Below are positions 23,917 to 35,535 of a stretch of 64,000 bases of DNA, one piece after another (the stretch's first letter is position 1; the number at the start of each line of letters is the position of its first letter). Under the pieces are notes generated by a model. That model saw only the letters and a program-made list of their open reading frames with translations. It was not told the origin of the DNA and did no database searches. Location: contig OZ034977.1 of the NCBI GenBank assembly GCA_964030785.1, positions 28,106,152 to 28,170,151 on the forward strand. Direction: 5' to 3'. Position numbers and translations under genes: made by a program. The DNA is from Siderastrea siderea (Eukaryota > Cnidaria > Anthozoa > Scleractinia > Rhizangiidae).

Positions 23917-25908
23917 TTGGTCTAAAAAGTGCAATTAGATAGTATTACCTAGACGGAATACTTGTTCAAAGTTTTTCATTCCTTTCATCGTTAAGCAATA
24001 TTTTTATTCTTTCTGGTAGATTTTTACTTCGAACGAAGCTCAAGATTCTAAGCCTTCAATCCTTTATCGGCTTCGAAGAAATGGACTCTAAACTGTAATA
24101 TATCCTTTTTAATTATAAGAGAGAGAGTCTCTCACTGAGAATCTGACTGAGAATCAGAAACTACGTAAACAGTCACGTAAAAAAAGTATTCACACTCATA
24201 AGATTATTACCAGCATATGTTTTGCCGCTGTCGTAAAGCTACAACAATTACAAAATTGTTGAGACGCTCGCCATAGTTCCGATCATTTCCGACATTCTCA
24301 TAGTGAATACACATTTACGCCCCTCCCCCCCCCCCTATCAATGTTGTTCTGGATTTAGTAATGACACTCCAAGTAAAAGGGAAAGGGGAGGTCAGAAATG
24401 TATTTAAGTTTAATTTCCATTTGTTTTCAAGAGGGTGTTTTTAGATGGAAATCCCATTTTCAGGGAGAGTATCTCGACAATTTTGCAATTGCTTGTAGCT
24501 ATTTTAGCCATCTCCAATGTTGTACAATGCTACACAATATTCAGTGGAGAACTCTGATGTCTCAACTTTTAGTCAAATAGTTTGGCTGAGTCTACGGGCA
24601 TTTGTTTTGTTTCTACGGCGCCAACCCACTAAATATTATCATGATCAATGTTGCGCTATGTCAACTTGTCTGGGAAAATTAGTACTAAAGTTACGTGAAC
24701 ACTCAGTCTTGAGCCTGCTTGATTTATGATGCAAAGGCTTTCCAACGCTTCTTGCCTTTATCAGTCATAATAAACTGGCTTTATTTGCAATTTCCTTTGG
24801 GCCTCATCTTACCACTTACTACAATTCAACAGTCAACACCCTGTTCTACATTTATGGCCTCATATACATGTTAGTTTTTGTTTATTCGATCCGTCTTGCC
24901 TTCTCAAGTTATCCCGCTCACATTTTTCTCTGGAAACGAAATAATGAGTTGCCGCCGAGGTCCTGGCATGACGTTAGGCGCTGACACCGATCCATTCTCC
25001 CTTTTGTATCCGTGGTGGTCCTAAGAAAAGTCGGATTTGAAAGCCTTAATAGACCACAGAAAATTTAAGAAATTGATATAAAGATAATAAAAAAGATGAG
25101 GTGGTTAATGCTTGGGAGAAAAGATGTTGAGGGTTTGTGGAAGTTTTAGTTTAAATCCCGTTACAACACTAACAATTGGGAGGTGGGCTGAAGAAACTCG
25201 TGTACACATTATCCAAACATGTTGACGGTATTAAGTTAACCTTTTAGTGCTGAAGTATGCTTTGCGAGACACCTGAGAGACATTTTACCTGCTAGAGTAA
25301 ATAATACAAATTGTATTCTATATTCCGTCTGCTCACTCTTTATACTCTTTATGGAAGAATGGAGAACAGCAAGATATATCAAAAATGAACTACTAAGATA
25401 AACTTCAAGCGGGCCTGGATACTTTGCGAGCTATCCGTAAAAGGCTGTTCTTGCAATGGAATAATATAATGTTGCCTTTTCCTCAGGTTGTTACTAAACA
25501 GAACTCTTACGTCCCTGAAATACCACTATCGGGGCCTAAACACCAGCATATATCTGTCAGTACTTTCAGTGTGATAGGTTAAGTAATACCCCTCTCAGTT
25601 GCATATTAGATGTTAACTACGCGTTCTTTTAATGTATTATTATCATTTTTTTTTAAATAATGGATAAGTACTATGTAATACCTATGTACCAGTTACACAT
25701 GTACAATATAGCTTTTGGAAGCTAATCATGTCCCCCCCCCCCCCCCCGGCAAAAAATAATGATAATAATAGCAACAACAGAAAATACAAGAAACGTTAAT
25801 TGTTCATAAACCGACAGAAAAAACTTTTACATGTGACAAGAAAATAGCTCAATGAATCCAATTAAAGCAATAATCAGTGTATATGTGAAGTATACCCCTT
25901 CCTCAGAA
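23917..25908. other. No recognisable gene
   Basis: AT-rich, with a 15-C run near 25733. Earlier exons of the membrane-protein gene whose exons follow could lie here or further upstream, but none could be identified. Confidence 0.4.
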
Positions 25909-25962
25909 CCTGCGCGCAAACGTCTCCTATTTCCTTTGCTCCATGGGACGTCTGCGCGCAGG
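25909..25962. repeat. Short foldback remnant
   Basis: CCTGCGCGCAAACGTC pairs with GACGTCTGCGCGCAGG with one mismatch, around a loop of about 20 bases. The right end continues GGCTA. That recalls the ends of the Mutator-like elements in this window, but no target duplication is present. Confidence 0.55.
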
Positions 25963-26429
25963 CTACTAGATTATAGCTTATTTAGCACTTCCATAAAGAG
26001 CTGTATTTGATGCAAGATACTTCCAAAAACGTCCAAAACATGTAGGCTGGAGATATTGATGTTGATGTTTGTGGTGTTTCGGTTTCGTCATACATTGCGG
26101 AACACCCAGCCCTGCAACAGTGGTCAATCATCTTAAATTTAACAGTGTGACGAGGAGAAGAGTGGAGATTTTATGCTCAGTTTATTGATTGTATGTTTGA
26201 CAGGACAGTTTTTAAATCAAACCTTAATGGGAATCTGTCAAATTGTAACACCTCACGCCATAAGAACATATTTTTCTTCCAGGGCAGCAAAGTATATATC
26301 GCGGAGAAAGGTAGCAAGCACTGTCGGGTTTGACTAATTTCACACGAATTTGCGACGATCTCAGAATATAGACAAAAGAAATCTGTCAATTTTTTCCACT
26401 TGCAAACAAAAATGAATGTTCTCTCGTAG

Positions 26430-26623
26430 AAATCCTCTCTACTCCGAAGCAGAAGCTATTAGAGTCCCAATACACCTTAATGATTGGGTTGGTCCTGCTC
26501 TATTGACTTCCGGATTCAGAGTTTATTCTTCTCGTGGCCCCTTCACTTATCTGCCATGTCCAGTGGGAACGTTTTCCAACCTTTCGTCCAAAGGAACTGG
26601 AAGATGCACACCATGCCCGCCAG
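26430..26623 (+). CDS. Internal exon 1 (of 3 seen) of a cysteine-rich multi-pass membrane protein
   Basis: The exon starts after the acceptor CTCTCGTAG and ends before the donor GTATCT. It enters with one base of a split codon (phase 2) and leaves in phase 1. The peptide runs from NPLYSEAEAIRVP to GRCTPCPPG and contains YLPCPVGTFSN, the cysteine spacing of the GCC2/GCC3 (ephrin-receptor-like) cysteine-rich module. The following exon also begins in phase 1 and continues the same kind of repeat, which supports the joining. The start of the gene is upstream and was not found. The exon lies 5.2 kb from the next one, with several mobile elements in between. Confidence 0.7.
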
Positions 26624-26950
26624 GTATCTTACAGTTATTCCAGTGACAAGCGTTTGGTTTTCTTCCGGCTAATAGTCATTAATAAAACTATGAAAATGTG
26701 AAAACGCCCTAAAGTTAGCAATTGAAATCCCCAATAATTGTGTCACCTAATGAAATAAGTGCATATGTATGTCCGTGTATAGAACTTCTTGTGTAGACTT
26801 TGTTTTTGAGGGACGATGACATTAATGTGGGCCGACCGATTATTTTGGATTATTCTAACATTTAATTTTTAATATTCCAGTTCAATTGTAGGATTTAGCG
26901 TGTTATTTTTTTCCAGCACTCTTTTCTTTTCTCTTCTCTTCTTTTTTAAG

Positions 26951-27100
26951 GGAGGCAGCCTAGTGCTGGACTTCGAGTCCATAGGTCCCGGGGTTCGAAT
27001 CCCACTCTGAGCACTTGATGGATTTGTTTCACGGCAGTCCCGAGTTATAAATATTTCGGCTAAATAGCCAACTGGTTTGCCTTCCGCCAGTCAGGATTCT
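26951..27100 (+). mobile_element. tRNA-derived SINE, 3'-truncated
   Basis: A tRNA-like head with the B box GGTTCGAATCCC is followed by CACTCTGAGCAC, CGGCAGTCCCGAGTT and TAAATAGCCAACTGG. The body words match the minus-strand SINE at 22.1-22.6 kb (CTCTGAGCAC, CCCGAGTT). The copy stops where Penelope-like coding sequence begins near 27104, so one element inserted into or beside the other. It sits in an intron of the membrane-protein gene. Confidence 0.7.
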
Positions 27101-27103
27101 TAA

Positions 27104-27604
27104 AACATATTATGTTTTAAGAAATGGGCCGATCCATCTGACACATCCCTGGGTTTCGCATGTCTTCCCTATATCCGCGGATTGACTGAACCTCTCACCA
27201 GATTACTTCGTAAAAATTACATCCGTGTAGTAAGCAAACCAGCTAAAACCCTGCAACAAGAATTCCCTTCTCCTAAGTTTAGGCAGCCCCTGGATCTACA
27301 ATGCAATGTTGTTTACAAAATCCCGTGCGCTGATTGCTGTTGGAGTTACGTAGGAGAAACTGGCAGATGTTTTAAAACCCGAAGAAAGGAACATCAACGA
27401 AATCTTAAAAATTATACTAGAGGCTCGAACATTGCCAACCATGCTTGGCAAAACAATCATTCAATTGATTTTGATGGCGCTACCGTGATAGACAAAGGCA
27501 ATTACCGTATTCGAAGAACATTAGAATCCTGGCATACTGCCAAAACTGTCGGCGCAGACAATAATTCCAAACCGCTACCAAGACAATACTCTATCTTATT
27601 GTAA
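27104..27604 (+). pseudogene. Penelope-like element, C-terminal GIY-YIG endonuclease fragment
   Basis: The frame is open from just after a stop at 27101 to the TAA at 27602. It starts without a methionine at KKWADPSDTSLGFACLPYI. It includes the linker GLTEPLTRLLRKNYIRVVSK, then VVYKIPCADC and the endonuclease signature YVGETGRCFKTRRKEH. NIANHAWQNNHSIDF and RIRRTLESWHTAKT follow. In Penelope-like retrotransposons this domain lies C-terminal to the reverse transcriptase and nicks the target. Here the reverse transcriptase is missing, so the copy is 5'-truncated. The surviving domain has no internal stop. It lies in sense orientation in the intron between 26.6 and 31.8 kb. Downstream, GGCTATAGTATAATAGCC can form a small stem. 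Confidence 0.88.
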
Positions 27605-28047
27605 TTCTTATTTTGTCCGTTTTTGTCCATTTTTAGCTTTTTTACACTTCTATTGTGTTCTTGTGTTTAATCTTTTCACACCCTCCCTTGCATATATTTT
27701 CAATCATGCGCTTTCATTTCTTTTTACATTCGTTAAAGGCTATAGTATAATAGCCGAAAGCTTATATTTCTCTTAAACTTTTTAAACCAGAGAACGCTTT
27801 TACGTTTTTAATATTATGTTTCATTTGCAATATTTGTTTCAGTTGTTTGAGTGGCACGCTTGTGAAATAGCTGGTGTGCCGTAAGGCAGTACCGAGGATA
27901 GCTAAGCGCGCTGACCACTATAATCATCAATTTACATTTTTTTTCAATTTACAATTTACAAATCATGTATCCACAGTTGTCACTCGCTTCGTTTTTTATT
28001 AGCTTAGCCTTCTCATTGGTGTACTATTGTTCTCGTTTTTGGTTAGT

Positions 28048-28322
28048 TAGCCTGAGAAAAAAGCCGACGTTTCGCGGGGTCGCAGAACGACGTTTGAATA
28101 ACGAGCGCAGAAATTCGATACTGCTGACGTGCACTACCCAGATCTTGGTAGTGCTTCTGATTGGTTGAAAGAAATTTCTTCGCGGCATATCCAATCAGAA
28201 GCACTACCAAGATCTGGGTAGTGCACGTCATCAGTATGGAATTACTGCGCTCGTTACTCTGACGTCGTTTTACGAAGGCTCAAGTGGCGACCTCGCAAAA
28301 CGTGGGCTGTTTACTCAGGCTA
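28048..28322. mobile_element. Mutator-like foldback MITE, 275 bp
   Basis: It starts TAGCCTGAG and ends CTCAGGCTA between identical 9-bp flanks, ttggttagt (28039-28047 and 28323-28331). Almost the whole element is one hairpin. GTGCACTACCCAGATCTTGG pairs with CCAAGATCTGGGTAGTGCAC, and CTTCTGATTGG pairs with CCAATCAGAAG, around a short centre. The perfect 9-bp duplication suggests a fairly recent insertion. It lies in an intron of the membrane-protein gene. Confidence 0.88.
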
Positions 28323-28560
28323 TTGGTTAGTTTCCTTGCATATTAATTTATTTACACATTGATAAAGTGGTTGCACTGTAGTATTAGCATATAGCCGATT
28401 GGCAGTCGCGCTAAGGCCACTTGAAAGTTGGGTTTAGTTTGCTAGCGTTTCATTCTACCTTTGTTCAAAGGCCGTCGCTATAAGGCGCTGCCGGTGTATA
28501 AATTGGGCTGGGTTTTTACCCCGCCGTCAGAACGGAGTCTAGTAATATCCGTTTTTTTTT

Positions 28561-28563
<3 letters not shown>

Positions 28564-28598
<35 letters not shown>

Positions 28599-28619
28599 AA
28601 TAATAATAATAATAATAAT
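28564..28619. repeat. Self-complementary ATT/AAT microsatellite
   Basis: About eleven ATT units switch to about nine AAT units at TTAATAA, so the two halves are complementary and could extrude as a hairpin. Confidence 0.9.
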
Positions 28620-30410
28620 GGTGGTCACTTGCCCCACACCTCCAGTTTTTGCTCTGCCAAACAAATGCGTGTTGCAAACTTTAGGTCAACATAAGCAATA
28701 TCTTCGGTCGCTTAGTGCCGATTCGCCAAATCTTCGTGAAATACGGTGTAGAAAATTACTACGGAATGCAATCCAGTAAAAGTCTCTTCGATGAGAGCAA
28801 GGACATCGATGCTAGCAACCTTTGAAAGGCACCGATGCAATTTTCCCTCTCATAAACGGTCGTTACCATTTTTAAGACACTTAGAAACTTTTTGAACTTT
28901 TATTGAAATTTTTTATGCTAGGAAGGAAGACATTCACAACCCAGGTTTGAACCCGGTCCTTTTGCATGCTAATCTCTGTCCCTACCACTGCACTACCACG
29001 CCAATCCCCCACAATTTCGAAAAATTAAAGTATATATTATAATTAACTGTCTTTCATAACTGATACATCTATAATAGGTGACCCTAGCCCTTTCCCGAAC
29101 TCTTAACGTAAATTCAACTTAATTAAACTTCTTTCTTTCTAGACTATTTAAAATGTATTTGTTGCCTTATTGTAACCTAATCCAGAGCATATATTACATC
29201 CACCATAGATCTACCATGACTAAAGACTTGGTTACCAATGATGGCATCGACCGTCAAAAATGGTAACGACCGTTTACGAAAGGGAAATAGGCGGCGCCGA
29301 TTCGATCGGCTTACTCGGACCAGAGCAGAACAAACAAGGTTAAATAATTCAATAGTGAAATGCAAGCATTTTTTTGGCAGTTTTTCTTTGCTTCGCCAAA
29401 ATCTTTAGGCAAAGTTGTGTAGAAAAGTACAAGGAATACAATGGAGTTGACTTCTCTTCGACGAGAGCAAGGACGAAGGTGCTAGCGAGCTTTGAAGCTG
29501 GCATGAATTCGCCTAACTTGCCCTGGTACGTAAACATTACTTCACTGAAACACAGAAGCTGATTCGGGGAAGTTCCTTGCTTTCGCCAACACATTCATCG
29601 AATCGTGACCTAAAAATAGACTTTTACGTTTCTTTTTTCGGTAGATAACCGTTCGCTTTAGATTTTGGGATAATTTTTTCTTCATCAATAAATCTCATTT
29701 CCGTGTCCTTGTTATTTAGAATTACGCTGAGATGTCAGTTTGTCAGTTTAAAAAAAGGTGACGTTACTGAGTCACGCTATGGTCAAACCATTTCGTCACG
29801 TTCTTCTTCGCGAGTGCTAGAACAGGTGGATGACCAAGGGATGAGGGATGGGAAAGGTGTTCATACTGTTAGGGATTTATGTTGTCACAAGGAGAAGGGT
29901 GCAGAGAAGACGTTAGGGGGGGAGGTACGATAACTCACCGGCTTGAAAAATTTACACCACTTAGGCTAATAACCTGAGTGACTATAATGTATTCTGTACC
30001 CTGGGGGGGGGGGGGGGGGGTAGGGGGAAAACGGCGGGCTGCAATGCCCCTGGGGCTTTTCTTGTTTTCTGGTGGTCACTTGCCCCAGACCTCCGGTTTT
30101 TGCTCGGCCAAACAAATACACGTGGCAAACTTTCGGTCAACATAAGCATTATCTTCGGTTGGTTAGCGCCGATTCGCCAAAATCTTCATAAGAGACGGTG
30201 TAGAAAATTACTAGGGATGCAATGCAATAAAAATCTTTTCGACGAGAGCAAGGACAAAGATGCCAACAAGCTTTGAAAGGCACCGATTCGATCGGGTTAC
30301 TCGGACCAGAGCTGAACAAACAAGGTTAAATATTCAACAGTGAAACGCAAGCATTTTTCGGCAGTGTTGCTTTGCTTTGCCAAAATGTTTGGGGAATACT
30401 AGGGACGTTT
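28620..30410 (+). repeat. Locally duplicated intron segment, three partial copies
   Basis: GTGGTCACTTGCCCCA, TTTTTGCTC and TGTAGAAAATTACTA occur at 28620-28860 and again at 30071-30290. GATTCGATCGG, TTACTCGGACCAGAGC and AACAAACAAGGTTAAATA occur at 29298-29360 and 30290-30340. The block with CGACGAGAGCAAGGAC is in all three. The copies are therefore offset parts of one longer unit duplicated in tandem with divergence. An open frame at about 29400-29560 inside one copy is not shared intact by the others. No function is evident. Confidence 0.65.
28941..29006 (-). mobile_element. tRNA-derived SINE head
   Basis: On the minus strand, TGGCGTGGTAGTGCAGTGGT provides an A-box-like block and GGGTTCAAACCTGGG a near-consensus B box about 35 bases later. 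The body sequence is not recognised and it differs from the other SINE family in this window. It does not fold as a functional tRNA. Confidence 0.6.
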
Positions 30411-31409
30411 TGTTACACATTTGTTTCAATGAATTTTTCCCCGCTTTATAACGGCGAAATTGTCATACCACTAACAAAAGAAACGAACCCCGCTAATTTT
30501 CGCCAATTTTCGCAACATGTTTAGTTCGTACTGCCGTTTTGCATTTCCAAAGATAATTGTTCGTTTTTAGAAAAGATCTTTTCGAAAATCTTTACGAATT
30601 CCGAGTCAACTTATTTGTTTTTGCAAGGGGATTCCCGGGTTAGCAAACCAGATTTAAACATTATGTCAAAAGATATGCCTTAACGTGTTTGAGCGCGCGT
30701 GGAGTGACACTTTCGCTTTCTCTGATGATCTGCTCGTGTTTATCAAGCTTGATTTGATTTTACTGGTATCCTCACTGTTTGTATTCACATTTTTGACCCA
30801 ACAGTAAATATTTTGTCGTCTCTGTGTAAACAGTCTCAGTTGTGGGCGAATTTATACATTCAACGTTTGAGTTGAATTTGTTTGTTTTTGTTTTTTTTTT
30901 TTTTGTTAAGCAGAATAAAAAAAAGCGATGCGAAAGATAAACAATATGTCACCCAGTAACACAATAGTCAAAATATTCTGTCACACGGTCGCACTTTTTA
31001 TCACGCTGGTTGTATGTTCAGCGAGGTAGAAATCGTTAACCTAGGGGTGGGGTGGGTCAAAAAGGCCGGTGAAAATCCCCATTGAGCTTCTTGTTAATGT
31101 TTTCTTTCGTAGCCGTCATCGTGTAAGTATTGAGTCATCGTCGTTTTTCGTCAGTCGTATTTTCTATCCTTTACGTTTATTGTTCGTTCTCTTTGTAACG
31201 TTTTGTTCATTGTGTTATAGTTTCAACCCACTATTACTACTACTTTTACACATAACAAAGAAAGCGTTGGAAATCATCGGATTAAGACACGTCATCAAGA
31301 CAACCACACCCTCGGGGTTACATCAGTAGTTTAATTTGTTTTGCGAACGCTTTTCACAAGAATTTCAATGCTCTTCATGCGCCCAGTTCGTCGTGGATAA
31401 CTGGCTGGC

Positions 31410-31410
<1 letters not shown>

Positions 31411-31463
<53 letters not shown>
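31411..31463. repeat. GATT tetranucleotide microsatellite
   Basis: About thirteen GATT units, the last ones slightly altered. Confidence 0.93.
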
Positions 31464-31464
<1 letters not shown>

Positions 31465-31818
31465 CTGATTGTTAAATTGAAGTGAACTGGTATGTCAAGT
31501 ATGAAACAAAAGCAAATTATGGTAAATTTTCATGCGTGGAGGACAAGAGTACAGTAGCCTCTAAAGGGAACCTCCTTGCTCGAGAAAGCAGGCATGTTTA
31601 AAAGGAAAATTTGGCGTTAAGTTTGCGATGGTTGTGGTAAGTAGGTACAAGTTAAATTTATCGAAGCAAACAAAGTTCTTGGTGAAATAATACTGCTTTT
31701 AAAAGTTCTTTGCAGAGGTTTCTTTTGCTAGCCTCTTCGACTAGCACGGCAATCGATCAAGAGACTTTTAATTCCAGAGTACTTACGTATAGTTTCCTTT
31801 GTATTTGATTGCCTTCAG

Positions 31819-31944
31819 GAGGCTATTACTCTGATGATGTAGGTTACGTGGATACAAGCTGTAAGAAATGTCCAAATGGTTCCTTTGTTGCATTTGAAAA
31901 AGCACCCGGAAATAATTCTCAAGATTGCAAGTCTTGTCCCGTAG
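31819..31944 (+). CDS. Internal exon 2 (of 3 seen) of a cysteine-rich multi-pass membrane protein
   Basis: The exon lies between the acceptor GCCTTCAG and the donor GTAAAG. It is 126 bases long, with phase 1 at both ends, so it can be spliced in or out without changing frame. It encodes one complete cysteine-rich module: SCKKCPNGSFVAFEKAPG, then DCKSCPVG. This CxxCPxGxF...CxxCPxG arrangement is the GCC2/GCC3 type, usually found as extracellular tandem modules. The symmetric phase is typical of modules that are shuffled or repeated as exons. Confidence 0.8.
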
Positions 31945-32813
31945 GTAAAGATGAGCAGTGAATTTAGGTTGCATTCTAACAAGCTAATCAAGATCATGGT
32001 TTTGCAACGCAAAATTTGCTTGTCCATGACATTTTGAAAAGCAAAGCAAGCTTATTACTGAACGATCAATATGTACATAGGTTGATCGTTAAGTTGTAGT
32101 CTAAATTTGCTTTCAGATCGTGCGTTCCATTAAGGGATCTTAGATCTCTTTCTATGTAGCACGCGCACATTCAAGTTGTTCGGTTAATCTTTTTTTTTTT
32201 GGGGGGGGGGGGGCGGAGGGAAATCTGAGAAATTTCATTAAATAAAACCTGACAATGTATTAACTCGACGGAAGGAAACTTTAATTGTAATCAAAGCTGT
32301 TTTTTGGTCTTTGTTTTGTTAGCGTGAGGTTGTGTCATCTTAGTTTGCGTCATATGTTAATGCTGCGAAGAAAAAAACACGCATCGCTAGAAACTGATTG
32401 GTTATGTTGAAAATTCAATGAATGATATTGCCGTCGGGTGTAAAGGAAGTATTCCGTTTTGAGCGACTTCACCCACTACGGAGAAAAAAATTTCTTCAAC
32501 GCGGTAATTTGAACTACTTTCTCTGCAACGCTATTTCTTTCTCGGTGTTGGGATCTAACGGGAAAAAAAGAACACTGAACACAAAATCTACTAATTAAAA
32601 AATAGTTGGGAGTTGGGTGATAGTCAAAAGTATACCAAAACATACTTTGTCGATATTAAAATGAACTAGTATCTATTTTTTTTGTTTTAAGTTAAATGGT
32701 CATCCACTTGGAACAAGCCTTCCTTCAGAGAAGAAACTTTAAAATTGACGGAATAAAATTGTATTTGATTTCACCTTTAATAAGTAATTAAATCATTCTC
32801 AAATATTAAACAG

Positions 32814-34459
32814 GAACGGAGACTGATTTCTTTGCTGGATACCGTGCTTGTCCGTGCCTAGAGGGAATGTATCGAACTCATATGTTCAAGGAATGCGTCA
32901 AATGTGAACATGCATTGATATGCAAAGAAGATTACGCCAGTTTGAATTCTGGATATTGGTGGAAATGGAGGAACGAGACTCACAAACGCCACTACATAGA
33001 CTTTATAAACAATCTCTTGGCACCCTTACCTTCCTTAGACAAAGATGATGTACAATACCCGTACCCGATACCAAAACAGTACAAGTGTCCGATAGAAACG
33101 GCTTGCCAAGGTGGTTTGTATTCCAATTGTACGTATGGATACGAAGGTCCACTTTGTGACATTTGTAGTTCAAACCACTTCAAACAATTGAAAACATGTA
33201 AACAGTGTCCATCCAAAAAATGGATAGCAGGTCAGTTGTCAATAATGGGGACCATTTTTTTCGTAATCGCTGTGGTTTCAGTGTGGGCCAGCTACAAGAG
33301 CAAGAAAAGCAAGAACAACAAAGAAGAACGCAGTCCAATAGACGTCTTTTTAGCTAAATTAAAGATCGTAATTGGCTTTTATCAAGTGACCTATGGTTTA
33401 TTGGAAGCGTTCTCCTACGTAAAATGGCCAGAGTCCTTGCAAATCATAAGCAAGTATTCAGAGATACTCCAGCTGAATGTGCTTCAGATGGCACCCATTC
33501 AGTGCCTTTCTTCTGGATTACGTGTGGATGCCTTTGGGAACTTGACTGCAATAATGTCCATAAATGCTACTGCCATTGCCGTTTCTGGAGTTGCGTACGG
33601 AGTGCGTAAATTGCTAATCTTAAAAAATGAAAACCTTGAAGTGGAGGAAAAGTCCAGAAGAGTGTCTAATACAAAAGAACTTGTCTACAGGAGCTTGTTT
33701 TTTTTCTTATACGTCACATACCTCAGCACTTGCTCCAAAACAGCCACTGTCTTGCCACTTGCTTGCCGAAAACTTTGCGCCGATAAAGATGAAAATTTGT
33801 GTCCCGCTTACCTGAAAGCCGATTACAGCGTACGATGCCATGAATCAAGGTACAACAACTTGGCTATCGTGGCGTACATTTCCGCTGCTTATATCATTGC
33901 CCTTCCTACAGCCACGTTCGTCACTCTTTGGAGGCAACGGAGAGCAATACTAGTCACAGAAGAAACCGCTACATCTCAAAACGAAAATTCCGGCACAGAG
34001 GTGATCACTGGATTACGCTTTCTCTTTGAAAGCTATAAGCCTGGTGCGTGGTATTGGGAACTGGTTGAGATGTCTCGCAAAGTAATCGTCACCTCTCTTC
34101 TGATCCTCGTAGGGCAAGAAACCAGGTCCTACATTGGTTTGACACTGGTCATTGCTGGGATGTATGGAACAGTTTTCTGCTGGATCCACCCCTTACAAGA
34201 CGCTTTCGAAAACAGATTGATGTCGACGTCCCTTGCTGTTACTGTTGTAAATTTGATCATTGGGGCCTTGAGTAGAATTCCCGCCGAGAACTTACCAGCC
34301 TCCAAAGACTCATACATGGACGCAGTTATATTCAACATATTGGTGATTGGAGCAAACACTCTGGTGATTGGGCTAATTGGTGGTAAGCCAAACACTTTGT
34401 CCTTCATAATAAATGAACTTTTTGTTAAGCCCAGGCTAACGAGAGTGAGATCGAGCTGA
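32814..34459 (+). CDS. Terminal exon: cysteine-rich domain plus multi-pass transmembrane region
   Basis: The exon follows the acceptor TTAAACAG, continues in phase 1 from the previous exon and ends at TGA 34457-34459, giving about 548 residues. The first 120 residues are extracellular and cysteine-rich: ACPCLEGMYRTHMFKECVKC, YGYEGPLCDICSSNHF and TCKQCPS. The rest has about eight hydrophobic segments, the first being IMGTIFFVIAVVSVW. Others include AIVAYISAAYIIALPTATFV, VIVTSLLILVG and AVIFNILVIGANTLVIGLIG. YWELVEMSRKVIVTSLL resembles a motif seen in TRP-like multi-pass proteins with ephrin-receptor-like cysteine repeats, which are expanded in invertebrates and protists. It is probably a surface receptor or channel-like protein, but its ligand and activity are unknown. 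The frame is intact and no transposon interrupts it. Confidence 0.85.
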
Positions 34460-35185
34460 CGAGAGTCGTTTGGTACTCTTGGAGTCGTGCACTCTCGAAG
34501 AATCTTCTCAAATTTTAACTAGATTCAATGGAAGTTCATACTCTCGGCTTTTTTTAGCCTCTGGCTCTCACGAACTCATATTAAATTCTTGTCCTCATAT
34601 GGCGAAAGCTTTTATATGCCCGGTCTGAAATTGAGCATAGATTTCGCTATTTTGGGCTCAACGTTGTTATGTTTTGCCTGCCAGATTGAAGTAAGGTCTA
34701 GAGTTTTGTCAAGACAAGGGTCAGGTGGATCTGTTGTAAGAGTTAGTGTTTAAAGAATCTGGAATCACACCCCAAAAAAAAAAATTTCAAAGAATATACC
34801 ATGCTCATGTTTTAATGTGGAGTATGTTTTTTTATGATAATGCTATGTCAAGCTGATGCGCATGATTTTTCATTTCAAGAACTAATTGATGGCTCTGCGT
34901 CTGTCGGAAATTAAGACCACCACTATAAATAATAACTTTCTTATTTTGGCGACTATGTGCTCAAATTCAGTTCCAAAACATCTAAGACATTCTTTGTAGC
35001 ATAAAAATCATTAACTTATGATCCATTTCTAAGCTATTTACATCTTTGTTTTCGGGCACGACCATGTACAATTCATATTTTGTTTTTGTTTTTTGTATAC
35101 CGGACCTCCATAACGCTGTCTGAAATTAGAAATGAAATTTATTCTAAAAAAACTTCATGGCAAATTTTGTTTCACCTACAGAGTC
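34460..35185. other. 3' flank of the membrane-protein gene
   Basis: AT-rich and probably the 3' untranslated region at first. No canonical AATAAA was located just after the stop. A short A-run lies near 34776. Confidence 0.4.
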
Positions 35186-35535
35186 CAGAGGAGTTCTATT
35201 CGATCGCGATGGTTCAAGACTCTTCGAATTACATTTTTTAGTGTCTCACCTTGTTTACAGGATATACTTGCTTTGTAACAAAAAAATCTGAAACGGAAGT
35301 TTGTGAATCTGGACCGCTTTCTGTTTCCATATCCTTCGATCTTAGTGTCGTTCGCAGGTCTTCGTACAGTCCTAGTACGGCTTCCACCATGTTTAAAATA
35401 TAGTGAACAAACGCTCAAACCCGGCGCAGTAACAGTTACCCGATAGGCAATAATGTTTCTTCGCTTTCCGAAAGAGGCAGGCCCCTACAGTAATTTGGCC
35501 CGCGGTATGTATTTCTAGTAACGCATGGAAAACGT

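Noticed and set aside
26951..27015. Functional tRNA gene
   Set aside because: A B box is present but the sequence does not form a proper cloverleaf, and it continues into a SINE body.
27720..27790. Hammerhead ribozyme in the Penelope-like 3' region
   Set aside because: A small stem and a CGAAA-like word are present, but the CTGATGA core could not be found nearby.
35176..35418. 80-codon minus-strand frame
   Set aside because: No recognisable family, and it overlaps the outer inverted repeat.
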